Made by a program: the position numbers and the translations under genes. A stretch of 7,917 bases of DNA from the NCBI GenBank assembly GCA_902494815.1, contig CABUVB010000080.1, positions 1 through 7,917 of the forward strand. The letters run 5' to 3'. The notes under the pieces are model-generated. The model had not been told where the DNA came from, did no database searches, and was given only the letters and a program-made list of their open reading frames with translations. Of this stretch, positions 1 to 6,339 are shown one piece after another; positions within the stretch are counted from its first letter, which is position 1; each line of letters starts with the position of its first letter. This stretch comes from an uncultured Collinsella sp. (GTDB lineage: Bacteria; Actinomycetota; Coriobacteriia; Coriobacteriales; Coriobacteriaceae).

Positions 1-2448
1 GTTTCTTACGACTGGCTCAAGACCATGATCGATATTCCGGAGGATCCCAAGACCCTTTCGGACGAATATATCCGTACCGGCACCGAGGTCGAGGCGATCG
101 ACACCGTGGGCGAGTCCTTCGACCACGTGGTGACCGCCAAGGTGCTCACCAAGACCCCGCACCCCGATAGCGACCACATGTATGTGTGCTCGGTCGACGT
201 GGGCGACAAGAACCTCGACGCCGATGGCAACCCCGCCCCGCTGCAGATCGTCTGCGGCGCGCAGAACTTCGAGGCCGGCGACCACATCGTCACGGCCATG
301 ATCGGCGCCGTGCTTCCCGGCGACGTCAAGATCAAGAAGAGCAAGCTTCGCGGTGTCGTGTCCATGGGCATGAACTGCTCCGCGCGCGAGCTCGGTCTGG
401 GCGGCGACCACTCCGGCATTATGATCCTGCCCGAGGATACGCCCTGCGGCATGCCGTTTGCCGAGTACGTGGGCTCGAGCGACACCGTGCTCGACTGCGA
501 GATCACGCCCAACCGCCCCGACTGCCTGTCCATGATCGGCATGGCCCGCGAAACCGGTGCCATCTTCGACCGCGATTTCCACGTTGAGCTGCCCGCCATC
601 AAGGTCGAGACCGGCCGCGCGACCGACGACGAGCTTTCGGTCGAGATTGCCGACGAGGGCCTGTGCGACCGCTACGTCGCCCGCATCGTGCGCAACGTGA
701 AGGTCGGCCCCTCGCCCGACTGGATGGTCAAGCGCCTCAACGCCCTGGGCGTGCGCCCGCACAACAACATCGTCGATATCACCAACTACGTGATGATGCT
801 CACCGGCCAGCCGCTGCACGCCTTTGACCTCGACACCTTTGCCGAGCGCGATGGCCACCGTCGCGTGGTGGTTCGCGCCGCCCAGCAGGACGAGAAGTTC
901 ACGACGCTCGATGGCGAGGAGCGTGTGCTCGACGCCGGCATGGGCCTCATCACCGACGGCGAGCGCCCTGTGGCGTTGGCCGGCGTCATGGGCGGCATGG
1001 ATTCCGAGATCGAGGACGATACCGTTGACGTGATGGTCGAGAGCGCCTGCTTCAACGCCGGCCGCACCTCGCACACCAGCCGTGACCTGTCGCTGATCTC
1101 CGACGCCTCCATCCGCTTTGAGCGCCAGGTCGACGAGACCGGCTGCGTGGACGTCGCCAATGTGACGTGCGCGCTTATCGAGGAGATCGCCGGCGGCGAG
1201 GTCGCCCCCGGCTATGTGGACGTGTTCCCCGCGCCCAAAACCATCGACAGCATCAAGCTGCGCCTGGCCCGCGTGCACGCCATCTGCGGTGCCGACATCG
1301 AGTCCGACTTTATCGAGCGCTCGCTCACCCGCCTGGGCTGCACCGTCGAGCGCGACGGCGAAGACTTTATGGTTACCCCGCCGAGCTTCCGCCCCGACCT
1401 GCCGCGCGAGATTGACCTGATCGAGGAGGTCCTGCGCCTGTGGGGCATGGGCCGCGTGACGGCGACCATCCCGGCTGCCAAGAACCACATTGGCGGCCTG
1501 ACCCGCGAGCAGAAGCTCACCCGTAAGGTCGGCGAGATCCTGCGCGCCTGCGGCCTCAACGAGACCACGACTTTCGGCTTTGCCGCCCCGGGTGACCTGG
1601 AGAAGATTGGCATGCCCACCGAGGGCCGCGGTTGCCCCGTGGTGCTCATGAACCCGCTGGTAGCCGAGCAGACCGAGATGCGTCGTTCGCTGCTGCCGGG
1701 CCTGCTGCAGTCCGTGGCCTACAACGAGGCGCACGGTACGCCCAACGTGCACCTGTACGAGGTCGGCAGCCTGTTCCACGGTCGCGAGAACGCCAGCCTG
1801 CCCAAGGAGACCAAGTCCGTGGCGGGTGTGCTCTCGGGCCAGTGGAGCGAGCGGTCCTGGAACATGAAGTACCGCAAGCTGCGCTTCTTCTTTGGCAAGG
1901 GCATTGTCGAGGAGCTGCTTGCCCAGCTGCGCATCGAGAAGGTTCGCTTCCGTCCCGTCGAGGGCGAGGGCTATGCCTTCCTGCAGCCGGGTCGTGCTGC
2001 CGAGGTTCTGTCCGGCGGCACTGTGCTGGGCTGGGTCGGCGAGATTCACCCCGAGGCGCGCGAGGCGATGGGCATCGACGAGGTCGTCGTTGCCTTTGAG
2101 CTCGACCTGGACAAGCTGATTAAGGGCGCCCGCAATCAGGAGAACTACCGCGAGTTCTCGCAGTACCCGGCCGTTGAGCACGACCTTGCTATCGTGGTCG
2201 ACAACACTGTGACCTGCGAGGATCTTGAGCGCCGCATTACCAGCGCCGGCGGCAAGCTGCTCGAGGGCGTGCGCCTGTTCGACGTCTACCGCGATCCCAT
2301 CCGCATCGGAGCAGGCAAGAAGTCCATGGCCTTTGCGCTTACGTATCGCTCCGACGACCATACGCTGACCAGCGAAGAGGTCGAGAAGGCACACCAGAAG
2401 ATCGTCACCAAGGTGTGCAAGGGCGTAAACGGCGAAGTCCGCGGATAG
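1..2448 (+). CDS. pheT: Phenylalanyl-tRNA synthetase beta subunit (5'-truncated by window edge)
   Basis: The beta chain of the cytoplasmic alpha2-beta2 PheRS, which charges tRNA-Phe with phenylalanine. The frame is open from base 1 and begins V-S-Y-D-W-L-K, matching the usual PheT start MKVSYxWLK, so the true start lies a codon or two upstream and the ATG at 25 is internal. Numbering from the first in-window codon (815 codons), I see an EMAP/OB-type tRNA-binding domain at about 40-150 (HPDSDHMYVC, IVCGAQNF, LRGVVSMGMNCS), the ITPNRPDCLS motif near 170, a B3/4 editing-type domain at about 233-385, a B5 domain at about 410-483 ending DLIEEVLRLWG, a catalytic-core-like domain to about 690, and a C-terminal FDX-ACB anticodon-binding domain from about 716. 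Length is normal for the family. pheS would be expected just upstream, outside the window. Codon use is GC-rich with no breaks. Identification is secure. Confidence 0.97.
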   Translation, partial: VSYDWLKTMIDIPEDPKTLSDEYIRTGTEVEAIDTVGESFDHVVTAKVLTKTPHPDSDHMYVCSVDVGDKNLDADGNPAPLQIVCGAQNFEAGDHIVTAMIGAVLPGDVKIKKSKLRGVVSMGMNCSARELGLGGDHSGIMILPEDTPCGMPFAEYVGSSDTVLDCEITPNRPDCLSMIGMARETGAIFDRDFHVELPAIKVETGRATDDELSVEIADEGLCDRYVARIVRNVKVGPSPDWMVKRLNALGVRPHNNIVDITNYVMMLTGQPLHAFDLDTFAERDGHRRVVVRAAQQDEKFTTLDGEERVLDAGMGLITDGERPVALAGVMGGMDSEIEDDTVDVMVESACFNAGRTSHTSRDLSLISDASIRFERQVDETGCVDVANVTCALIEEIAGGEVAPGYVDVFPAPKTIDSIKLRLARVHAICGADIESDFIERSLTRLGCTVERDGEDFMVTPPSFRPDLPREIDLIEEVLRLWGMGRVTATIPAAKNHIGGLTREQKLTRKVGEILRACGLNETTTFGFAAPGDLEKIGMPTEGRGCPVVLMNPLVAEQTEMRRSLLPGLLQSVAYNEAHGTPNVHLYEVGSLFHGRENASLPKETKSVAGVLSGQWSERSWNMKYRKLRFFFGKGIVEELLAQLRIEKVRFRPVEGEGYAFLQPGRAAEVLSGGTVLGWVGEIHPEAREAMGIDEVVVAFELDLDKLIKGARNQENYREFSQYPAVEHDLAIVVDNTVTCEDLERRITSAGGKLLEGVRLFDVYRDPIRIGAGKKSMAFALTYRSDDHTLTSEEVEKAHQKIVTKVCKGVNGEVRG

Positions 2449-2555
2449 GGCTTGCGCTGGGTATAGGCCAGCGGTGGCTGCTGCCGAATCCTACGTGACT
2501 GCTATGCCCGGTATAAGGCACTGCTGAGCCTGCATATATGACACGCGCATTACAT

Positions 2556-2590
2556 AACGGCGTGCTGCTTTGTCGGCAGCGCGCCGTTTT
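2556..2590 (+). terminator. Rho-independent terminator after pheT
   Basis: AACGGCGTGCTGC (2556-2568) pairs with GCAGCGCGCCGTT (2576-2588). This gives a 13-bp stem with one G-U pair and a 7-base loop (2569-2575), and the run TTTT lies at 2587-2590. It lies 107 bases after the pheT stop and points in the pheT direction. The U-tract is short and partly inside the stem, but the stem is strong. The stem-loop also contains the -35 box of the next operon. Confidence 0.75.
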
Positions 2591-2598
2591 GCTATGAT
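2570..2598 (+). promoter_or_regulatory. Sigma70-type promoter of the metal-transport operon
   Basis: The -35 box is TTGTCG (2570-2575, 4 of 6 to consensus), followed by a 17-base spacer and the -10 box TATGAT (2593-2598, 5 of 6). TG at 2590-2591 makes it an extended -10. The predicted transcription start is near 2605, giving a leader of about 90 bases before cbiM. The spacing is ideal and no better promoter is seen between pheT and cbiM. Confidence 0.65.
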
Positions 2599-2608
2599 AA
2601 CCCGCGGC

Positions 2609-2636
2609 GTGTTACGAATCTGACAATACGTAACAC
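2609..2636. promoter_or_regulatory. Perfect palindromic operator, NikR-like
   Basis: GTGTTACG (2609-2616) and CGTAACAC (2629-2636) are exact reverse complements separated by 12 bases. Written as half-sites this is GTGTTAC-N14-GTAACAC. It sits directly downstream of the predicted transcription start, where a bound repressor would block initiation or early elongation. From memory, NikR sites of some bacteria (for example Geobacter) use GTGTTAC/GTAACAC half-sites about 13-14 bases apart. That similarity and the downstream Ni/Co transporter suggest nickel-responsive repression by NikR. No nikR gene is in the window, so the regulator is inferred. Confidence 0.7.
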
Positions 2637-2693
2637 TGACAAGGTGATTCAAGCGGCGTTGCAATTTCGTGCGCCGATAACCGGGAGGCGTAT

Positions 2694-3770
2694 ATGCACA
2701 TTCCAGACAACTACCTGTCCCCGCAGACCGATGCCGTCATGGCGGTGGCGATGGTGCCCGTTTGGGTCCATTGCATCAAAAAGGTACGCGCCACGCTCGA
2801 TCGCGAGCACATGGCTTTCCTGGGCATCTGCGCTGCGTTTTCCTTCTTGCTCATGATGTTTAACGTGCCGCTGCCCGGCGGCACCACGGGTCACGCCGTC
2901 GGCGGCGCACTCATCGCGCTGCTGCTGGGCCCCGAGGCCGCGGCCATTGCGGTTTCGGTCGCACTGGCACTGCAGGCGCTGCTGTTTGGCGACGGCGGCA
3001 TCCTGTCCTTTGGAGCCAACTGCTTTAACATGGCATTTGTGCTGCCGTTTGTGGCAGCCATCGTGTTCCGTGCGCTCAACGGCCGCCTGCACGACAAGAG
3101 CTGGGGCACTTCGGTTTCTGCCATCGTGAGCGGCTGGATCGGCTTGTGCGTGGCTGCCCTGTGCGCTGCCATCGAGTTCGGCATTCAGCCGATGCTCTTC
3201 ACCAACGCCTCGGGTGCCCCGCTATACTGCCCCTTCCCGCTGTCTGTTTCCATTCCGGCCATGTTGATTCCGCACATGCTGGTAGCCGGTGTGGTCGAGG
3301 GCGTGGCGACTGCCGCGATCTACGGCTTTATCAAGAAGACGGCGCCGGGCGTTATCGTCGGCCCCGAAGCCGCCGATGGACAGCTTACTGCCGAGGGCGC
3401 AGCCGCCAAGAAGACCTCGCTGGTCCCCACGCTCATCCTGGTCGCCGTGCTTGTCGTGGCCACGCCTCTGGGCCTGCTGGCCACGGGTGACGCATGGGGC
3501 GAGTGGGACGCCGAGGGCGCCGCGACCGCCGTTCAGGAGGCTGGTGACGACAGTCTGCAGACTTCGGTTGGCCTCGATACCCCGACCTTTGCCGATGCCC
3601 TGCCCACGGGCGATTATCTGCAGGCCTATTCCGAGGAGCAGGGTCTTGGCTTTGCCGGTCAGGCTGCCATGTATATCCTGTCCGGTGTGATTGGCGTGGC
3701 GGTGCTCACCATCGCATTCCGCCTGGTCTCGCTGACGGTTAAGGAAAGCGGTGCTCATGGCAATAGCTGA
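2694..3770 (+). CDS. cbiM: ECF metal transporter, substrate-binding membrane component CbiM/NikM with fused N-like module
   Basis: S component of an energy-coupling-factor importer for Co2+ or Ni2+ in the cytoplasmic membrane. The start is ATG 2694, with GGGAGG at 2683-2688 five bases ahead. It gives the N-terminus MHIPDNYLSP, in which Met1 and His2 are the family's metal ligands and must be at the exact N-terminus. His67 in PGGTTGHAVGG is the next expected ligand. Residues 78-120 carry the classic LLGPEAAAIAV, LFGDGGILSFGAN and FNMAFVLPF stretches. After the CbiM core (about 1-215) come a linker, a membrane segment (about 243-264), TPLGLLATGDAWGEW, an acidic outer loop, and a last membrane segment (about 323-346). 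This matches a fused CbiN/NikN (PDGLE-type) module and explains the 358-residue length. The gene overlaps cbiQ. Whether the substrate is nickel or cobalt cannot be settled from the protein; the upstream operator favours nickel (nikM). Confidence 0.93.
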   Translation: MHIPDNYLSPQTDAVMAVAMVPVWVHCIKKVRATLDREHMAFLGICAAFSFLLMMFNVPLPGGTTGHAVGGALIALLLGPEAAAIAVSVALALQALLFGDGGILSFGANCFNMAFVLPFVAAIVFRALNGRLHDKSWGTSVSAIVSGWIGLCVAALCAAIEFGIQPMLFTNASGAPLYCPFPLSVSIPAMLIPHMLVAGVVEGVATAAIYGFIKKTAPGVIVGPEAADGQLTAEGAAAKKTSLVPTLILVAVLVVATPLGLLATGDAWGEWDAEGAATAVQEAGDDSLQTSVGLDTPTFADALPTGDYLQAYSEEQGLGFAGQAAMYILSGVIGVAVLTIAFRLVSLTVKESGAHGNS

Positions 3771-4593
3771 GCTGCCTAGCTGGCTTGCGGCCGAGGAGCG
3801 TTACGAGCCCGTGGGGGCTCGGCATCGCGTGATGCAAAAGAACGTTTTGCACCTGGCGAGCCTGCTTGAGCGGGTTCGCCTGGGTGGAGGCGCGCACGAG
3901 GGCGGGTCGATGGTCGACCGCGCCCTTTCTTGCGTTTCGGCTCCGGTGCGTCTGGTGGGGATGCTCGTTTGCGTCCTGTGCGTGTGTCTGACACAGAGCC
4001 CGCTGTACCTCATGTTGATGGCGGCTATCGCGCTGGTGCTCGTTGCCGTGCGCCCCGTACGCGGGCTGCGGGCAACCTTTGTGCCGGCGCTTGGCGCTGC
4101 GGGGCTCGCGGTGGTTCTGGCGTTGCCCGCCTTGCTGCTGGACGCTTCTGCTGTGGGCGCCATGCTCAAGATTGCGCTCAAGACCTTCATTAATGTGTCG
4201 CTGGTGCTGGGCGTTTCGTGGACCCTCACGTGGAGCCGCATGTCGGCGGCGCTCAAGATGCTGCATCTACCCGACGAAGTTATCTTTACGTTTGATATGG
4301 CGCTCAAGCACATTGAGGTGCTGGGTCGCACGGCGCACAATCTGTGCGAATCGGTCATGCTGCGCAGCGTGGGTCGTGCGCCTGCGGGTTTTTCGCGCAC
4401 CGACTCGCTGGCGGGTATCATGGGCATGACGTTTATCAAGGCGATGGAATGCAGCCGCGCGATGGACGAGGCTATGCTCTGCCGCGGCTTTGCCGGTGCG
4501 TATCCGGCTCCTGCGCGGGGCGGCTTTGGCTGGCGCGATGCGGTCTATGCGGCCGGCGTAGCGCTGCTGGCAGTGTTGTGCGCCGTGCTGTAG
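3757..4593 (+). CDS. cbiQ: ECF metal transporter, transmembrane coupling component CbiQ/NikQ
   Basis: T component that links the S component to the ATPase. I chose ATG 3757 because AAGGAAA at 3741-3747 lies 9 bases ahead. The in-frame GTG at 3751 is only 3 bases from it. The gene then overlaps the end of cbiM by 14 bases, implying translational coupling. The 278-residue product has a long polar N-terminus, hydrophobic spans at about 64-80, 83-99 and 109-130, and further spans near 145-160 and 262-278. The cytoplasmic coupling region includes KMLHLPDEVIFTFDMALKHI (about 167-186) and the C-terminal RAMDEAMLCRGFAG (about 234-247). The latter corresponds to the conserved Ala-Arg-Gly coupling-helix motif of CbiQ/EcfT proteins. 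Family assignment is firm; exact membrane boundaries are estimates. Confidence 0.92.
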   Translation: MAIAELPSWLAAEERYEPVGARHRVMQKNVLHLASLLERVRLGGGAHEGGSMVDRALSCVSAPVRLVGMLVCVLCVCLTQSPLYLMLMAAIALVLVAVRPVRGLRATFVPALGAAGLAVVLALPALLLDASAVGAMLKIALKTFINVSLVLGVSWTLTWSRMSAALKMLHLPDEVIFTFDMALKHIEVLGRTAHNLCESVMLRSVGRAPAGFSRTDSLAGIMGMTFIKAMECSRAMDEAMLCRGFAGAYPAPARGGFGWRDAVYAAGVALLAVLCAVL

Positions 4594-4615
4594 ACGCTGC
4601 TGGTTCCGACTGGGG

Positions 4616-5410
4616 ATGCAAATGGGGAAGGGCGACGTTTTGACGATCGATATGAATAGTGCGGCGGGCACGAACGGTGTTGCCGGCGCTGAGACCACGC
4701 CGCCCATCGAGCTGCGCGACGTGGTGTTCTCCTATGCGGGACATACGGTTGTCGATGGCGTGTCGCTGCAGGTCGATCGTGGTGAACTCGTTGCCCTGCT
4801 CGGTCCCAACGGCTGCGGTAAGACGACGATTATGCGTCTTATTAACGGCCTTGAACTCGCGGACGCAGGGGCATACCTGTTTGACGGGTGTATGGTCGAT
4901 GCGGCATATCTCAAGGATTCCGCGACGGCCCAGCGGTTCCATCAGCGCGTGGGCTTTGTGTTCCAGAATGCCGACGCCCAGTTGTTCTGCGCTACGGTGG
5001 GTGAGGAAGTTGCTTTTGGTCCCGCGCAAATGGGGCTGCCGGCAGACGAGCTCGACCGTCGCGTGCACGATGCCATGGAACTGTTTCAAGTTGCCGACCT
5101 GGTCGATGCCTCGCCCTATCAGCTTTCGGGTGGGCAAAAGAAGCGTGTGGCGCTGGCGGCAGTCGTATCGATGAACCCCGATATCTTGGTTCTCGACGAA
5201 CCTACTAATGGGCTCGACGAGGATTCATGCGACATCGTGGTCAACTTCTTGCTGGCCTACGTCGCGGCGGGTAAGACGGTCTTGATGAGCACACATCACC
5301 AGGATTTGGTGCGACGCCTGGGTGCCCGTGCAATCTATATCGATCGATATCACCATGTGGTCGAGGCGCCTTCGCCGTCGTATGGAACCGAAAGCGGTGC
5401 TACGGACTAG
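4616..5410 (+). CDS. cbiO: ECF metal transporter ATP-binding protein CbiO/NikO
   Basis: Cytoplasmic ABC ATPase that powers uptake through CbiM and CbiQ. Counting from ATG 4616 (264 residues), all ABC motifs are intact: Walker A GPNGCGKTT (63-71), Q-loop Gln117 in VFQNADAQLF, signature LSGGQ (170-174), Walker B ILVLDE (190-195) followed by PTNGLD, and the switch His227 in STHH. The VFQNADAQLF stretch is typical of CbiO/EcfA. It follows cbiQ by 22 bases. The start is uncertain. ATG 4616 has only GGGG directly against it, while TTG 4640 has GGGGAAGGG (4624-4632) seven bases ahead. ATG 4622 and ATG 4652 are also in frame. All choices precede the conserved domain, which starts at about residue 30. 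Only one ATPase gene is present, so a homodimer is expected. Confidence 0.94.
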   Translation: MQMGKGDVLTIDMNSAAGTNGVAGAETTPPIELRDVVFSYAGHTVVDGVSLQVDRGELVALLGPNGCGKTTIMRLINGLELADAGAYLFDGCMVDAAYLKDSATAQRFHQRVGFVFQNADAQLFCATVGEEVAFGPAQMGLPADELDRRVHDAMELFQVADLVDASPYQLSGGQKKRVALAAVVSMNPDILVLDEPTNGLDEDSCDIVVNFLLAYVAAGKTVLMSTHHQDLVRRLGARAIYIDRYHHVVEAPSPSYGTESGATD

Positions 5411-5430
5411 TTGCTGCGTAGAGCGTGCGT

Positions 5431-5448
5431 AGCCGCCCGCGCGGCTTT
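5431..5448 (+). terminator. Possible weak terminator after cbiO
   Basis: AGCCGC (5431-5436) pairs with GCGGCT (5441-5446) across the 4-base loop CCGC, followed by only three T residues (5446-5448). The hairpin is GC-rich and 20 bases after the cbiO stop, in the right place to end the operon. The short U-tract makes it weak, and read-through into the next gene is possible. Confidence 0.4.
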
Positions 5449-5458
5449 GCCGTGATGG

Positions 5459-5464
5459 TATAGT
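5459..5464 (+). promoter_or_regulatory. Possible -10 element for the phospholipase-like gene
   Basis: TATAGT matches 5 of 6 bases of a -10 box and would start transcription near 5471, about 20 bases before ATG 5491. No acceptable -35 box is seen at the proper distance, so this is a weak call. The gene could also be read from the cbiMQO promoter. Confidence 0.25.
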
Positions 5465-5490
5465 TATCCAGGTTTTTTATGGGGGTGGCT

Positions 5491-6339
5491 ATGCCAAGCT
5501 GGAACATTCATATCGCTCAGACGGAGCGTTTGCTGGAGCGCATCGGTACGCTTGCCAAGAGCGTGCGCGACCGCAATGCCTTTTTGTTTGGCTGCGTGGT
5601 TCCGGATATTTTCGTGGGCTATATGGTCCCTGGCATCGCCGATCCCATCCCGTACCGCATTACGCACTTTGCCAAGCCCGAGCCTATCCCTAAGCCGCGT
5701 GAGCACGAGTTCTGGGATACCTATGTGGCACCGTTGCTTAAAAGTTCGCCCACCGGTGCGCCAGCCGCGGCGACCTCGATTATCGAGGAGCGCGAGCGAC
5801 TGAATCGCGTGCACTATCCCCAGCGCTACAGGGATGCCGAGCCGGTTGTCGGTCCCGGCGCTCGTGAGTTCTCGCTTGCGTCCGAAGATGTGGCGCAGTC
5901 GTTGCTCGATTTGACACTGGGTGTCTGGTCGCATCTGGTGGCCGATACCGTATGGAATACGCGCGTGAATCAGTACCTGGAGGCGCACGGCGGCAAGCCG
6001 TGCGAGGAGTTCCGCATTAAAAAGCAAGGCGACTTTGACTGGTTCGGCAAGACGCTCGGCATTGTTTCGATTCCGCGCGCGACCGATCGCCTGTATACTG
6101 CGGCGACGCGTTTTGGGCAGTATCCCATCCATAAAGAATATGTGCTCAAGACCATCGGCGTCATGCACGAGATTGTACGCGAAAACCCCGGCGAGCCCGA
6201 TCATCCGCCGTACCGCCTGCTGACCGAGAAATTCTTTGACGCAACGTTTACCGAGGTCATCGAGCTGACCGAGGCGGGCTTTGCAGCTCGCGTTGCCGCT
6301 TCTGACGTTCCTGCAGTCCCCCTGATTGCTAGCTGCTAG
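5491..6339 (+). CDS. Zinc-dependent phospholipase C-like family protein
   Basis: A 282-residue protein resembling the zinc-dependent phospholipase C / S1-P1 nuclease-like fold. ATG 5491 was chosen because it gives MPSWNIH, the usual family N-terminus, with GGGGG at 5481-5485 five bases ahead. ATG 5479 would add four residues. Likely metal ligands are His7, Asp39 in FGCVVPDI, His59 in THF, and the HxxxD motif His148-Asp152 in WSHLVADTVWN. An acidic KQGDFDWF stretch lies at 178-185. There is no signal peptide and no clear membrane span, so the protein is probably cytoplasmic, unlike secreted clostridial alpha-toxin. Many such proteins in Gram-positive genomes are annotated only as hypothetical, and the substrate is unknown. 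The gene lies 80 bases after cbiO on the same strand and ends tail-to-tail with the next gene. Family assignment is from motif recognition; function as a phospholipase is not established. Confidence 0.7.
   Translation: MPSWNIHIAQTERLLERIGTLAKSVRDRNAFLFGCVVPDIFVGYMVPGIADPIPYRITHFAKPEPIPKPREHEFWDTYVAPLLKSSPTGAPAAATSIIEERERLNRVHYPQRYRDAEPVVGPGAREFSLASEDVAQSLLDLTLGVWSHLVADTVWNTRVNQYLEAHGGKPCEEFRIKKQGDFDWFGKTLGIVSIPRATDRLYTAATRFGQYPIHKEYVLKTIGVMHEIVRENPGEPDHPPYRLLTEKFFDATFTEVIELTEAGFAARVAASDVPAVPLIASC

Noticed and set aside
1212..1649. Long minus-strand open frames opposite pheT (and similar ones opposite cbiM, cbiQ and cbiO)
   Set aside because: They lie antisense to well-identified genes. High-GC genes routinely leave open frames on the opposite strand, and no domains are seen.
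2449..2555. Search for a cobalamin or NiCo riboswitch ahead of cbiM, including the small hairpin CGCTGG/CCAGCG at 2455-2473
   Set aside because: No B12-box-like or NiCo-type conserved segment is visible. The hairpin lies upstream of the predicted promoter, so it would not be in the cbiM leader, and it has no U-tract to act as a terminator.
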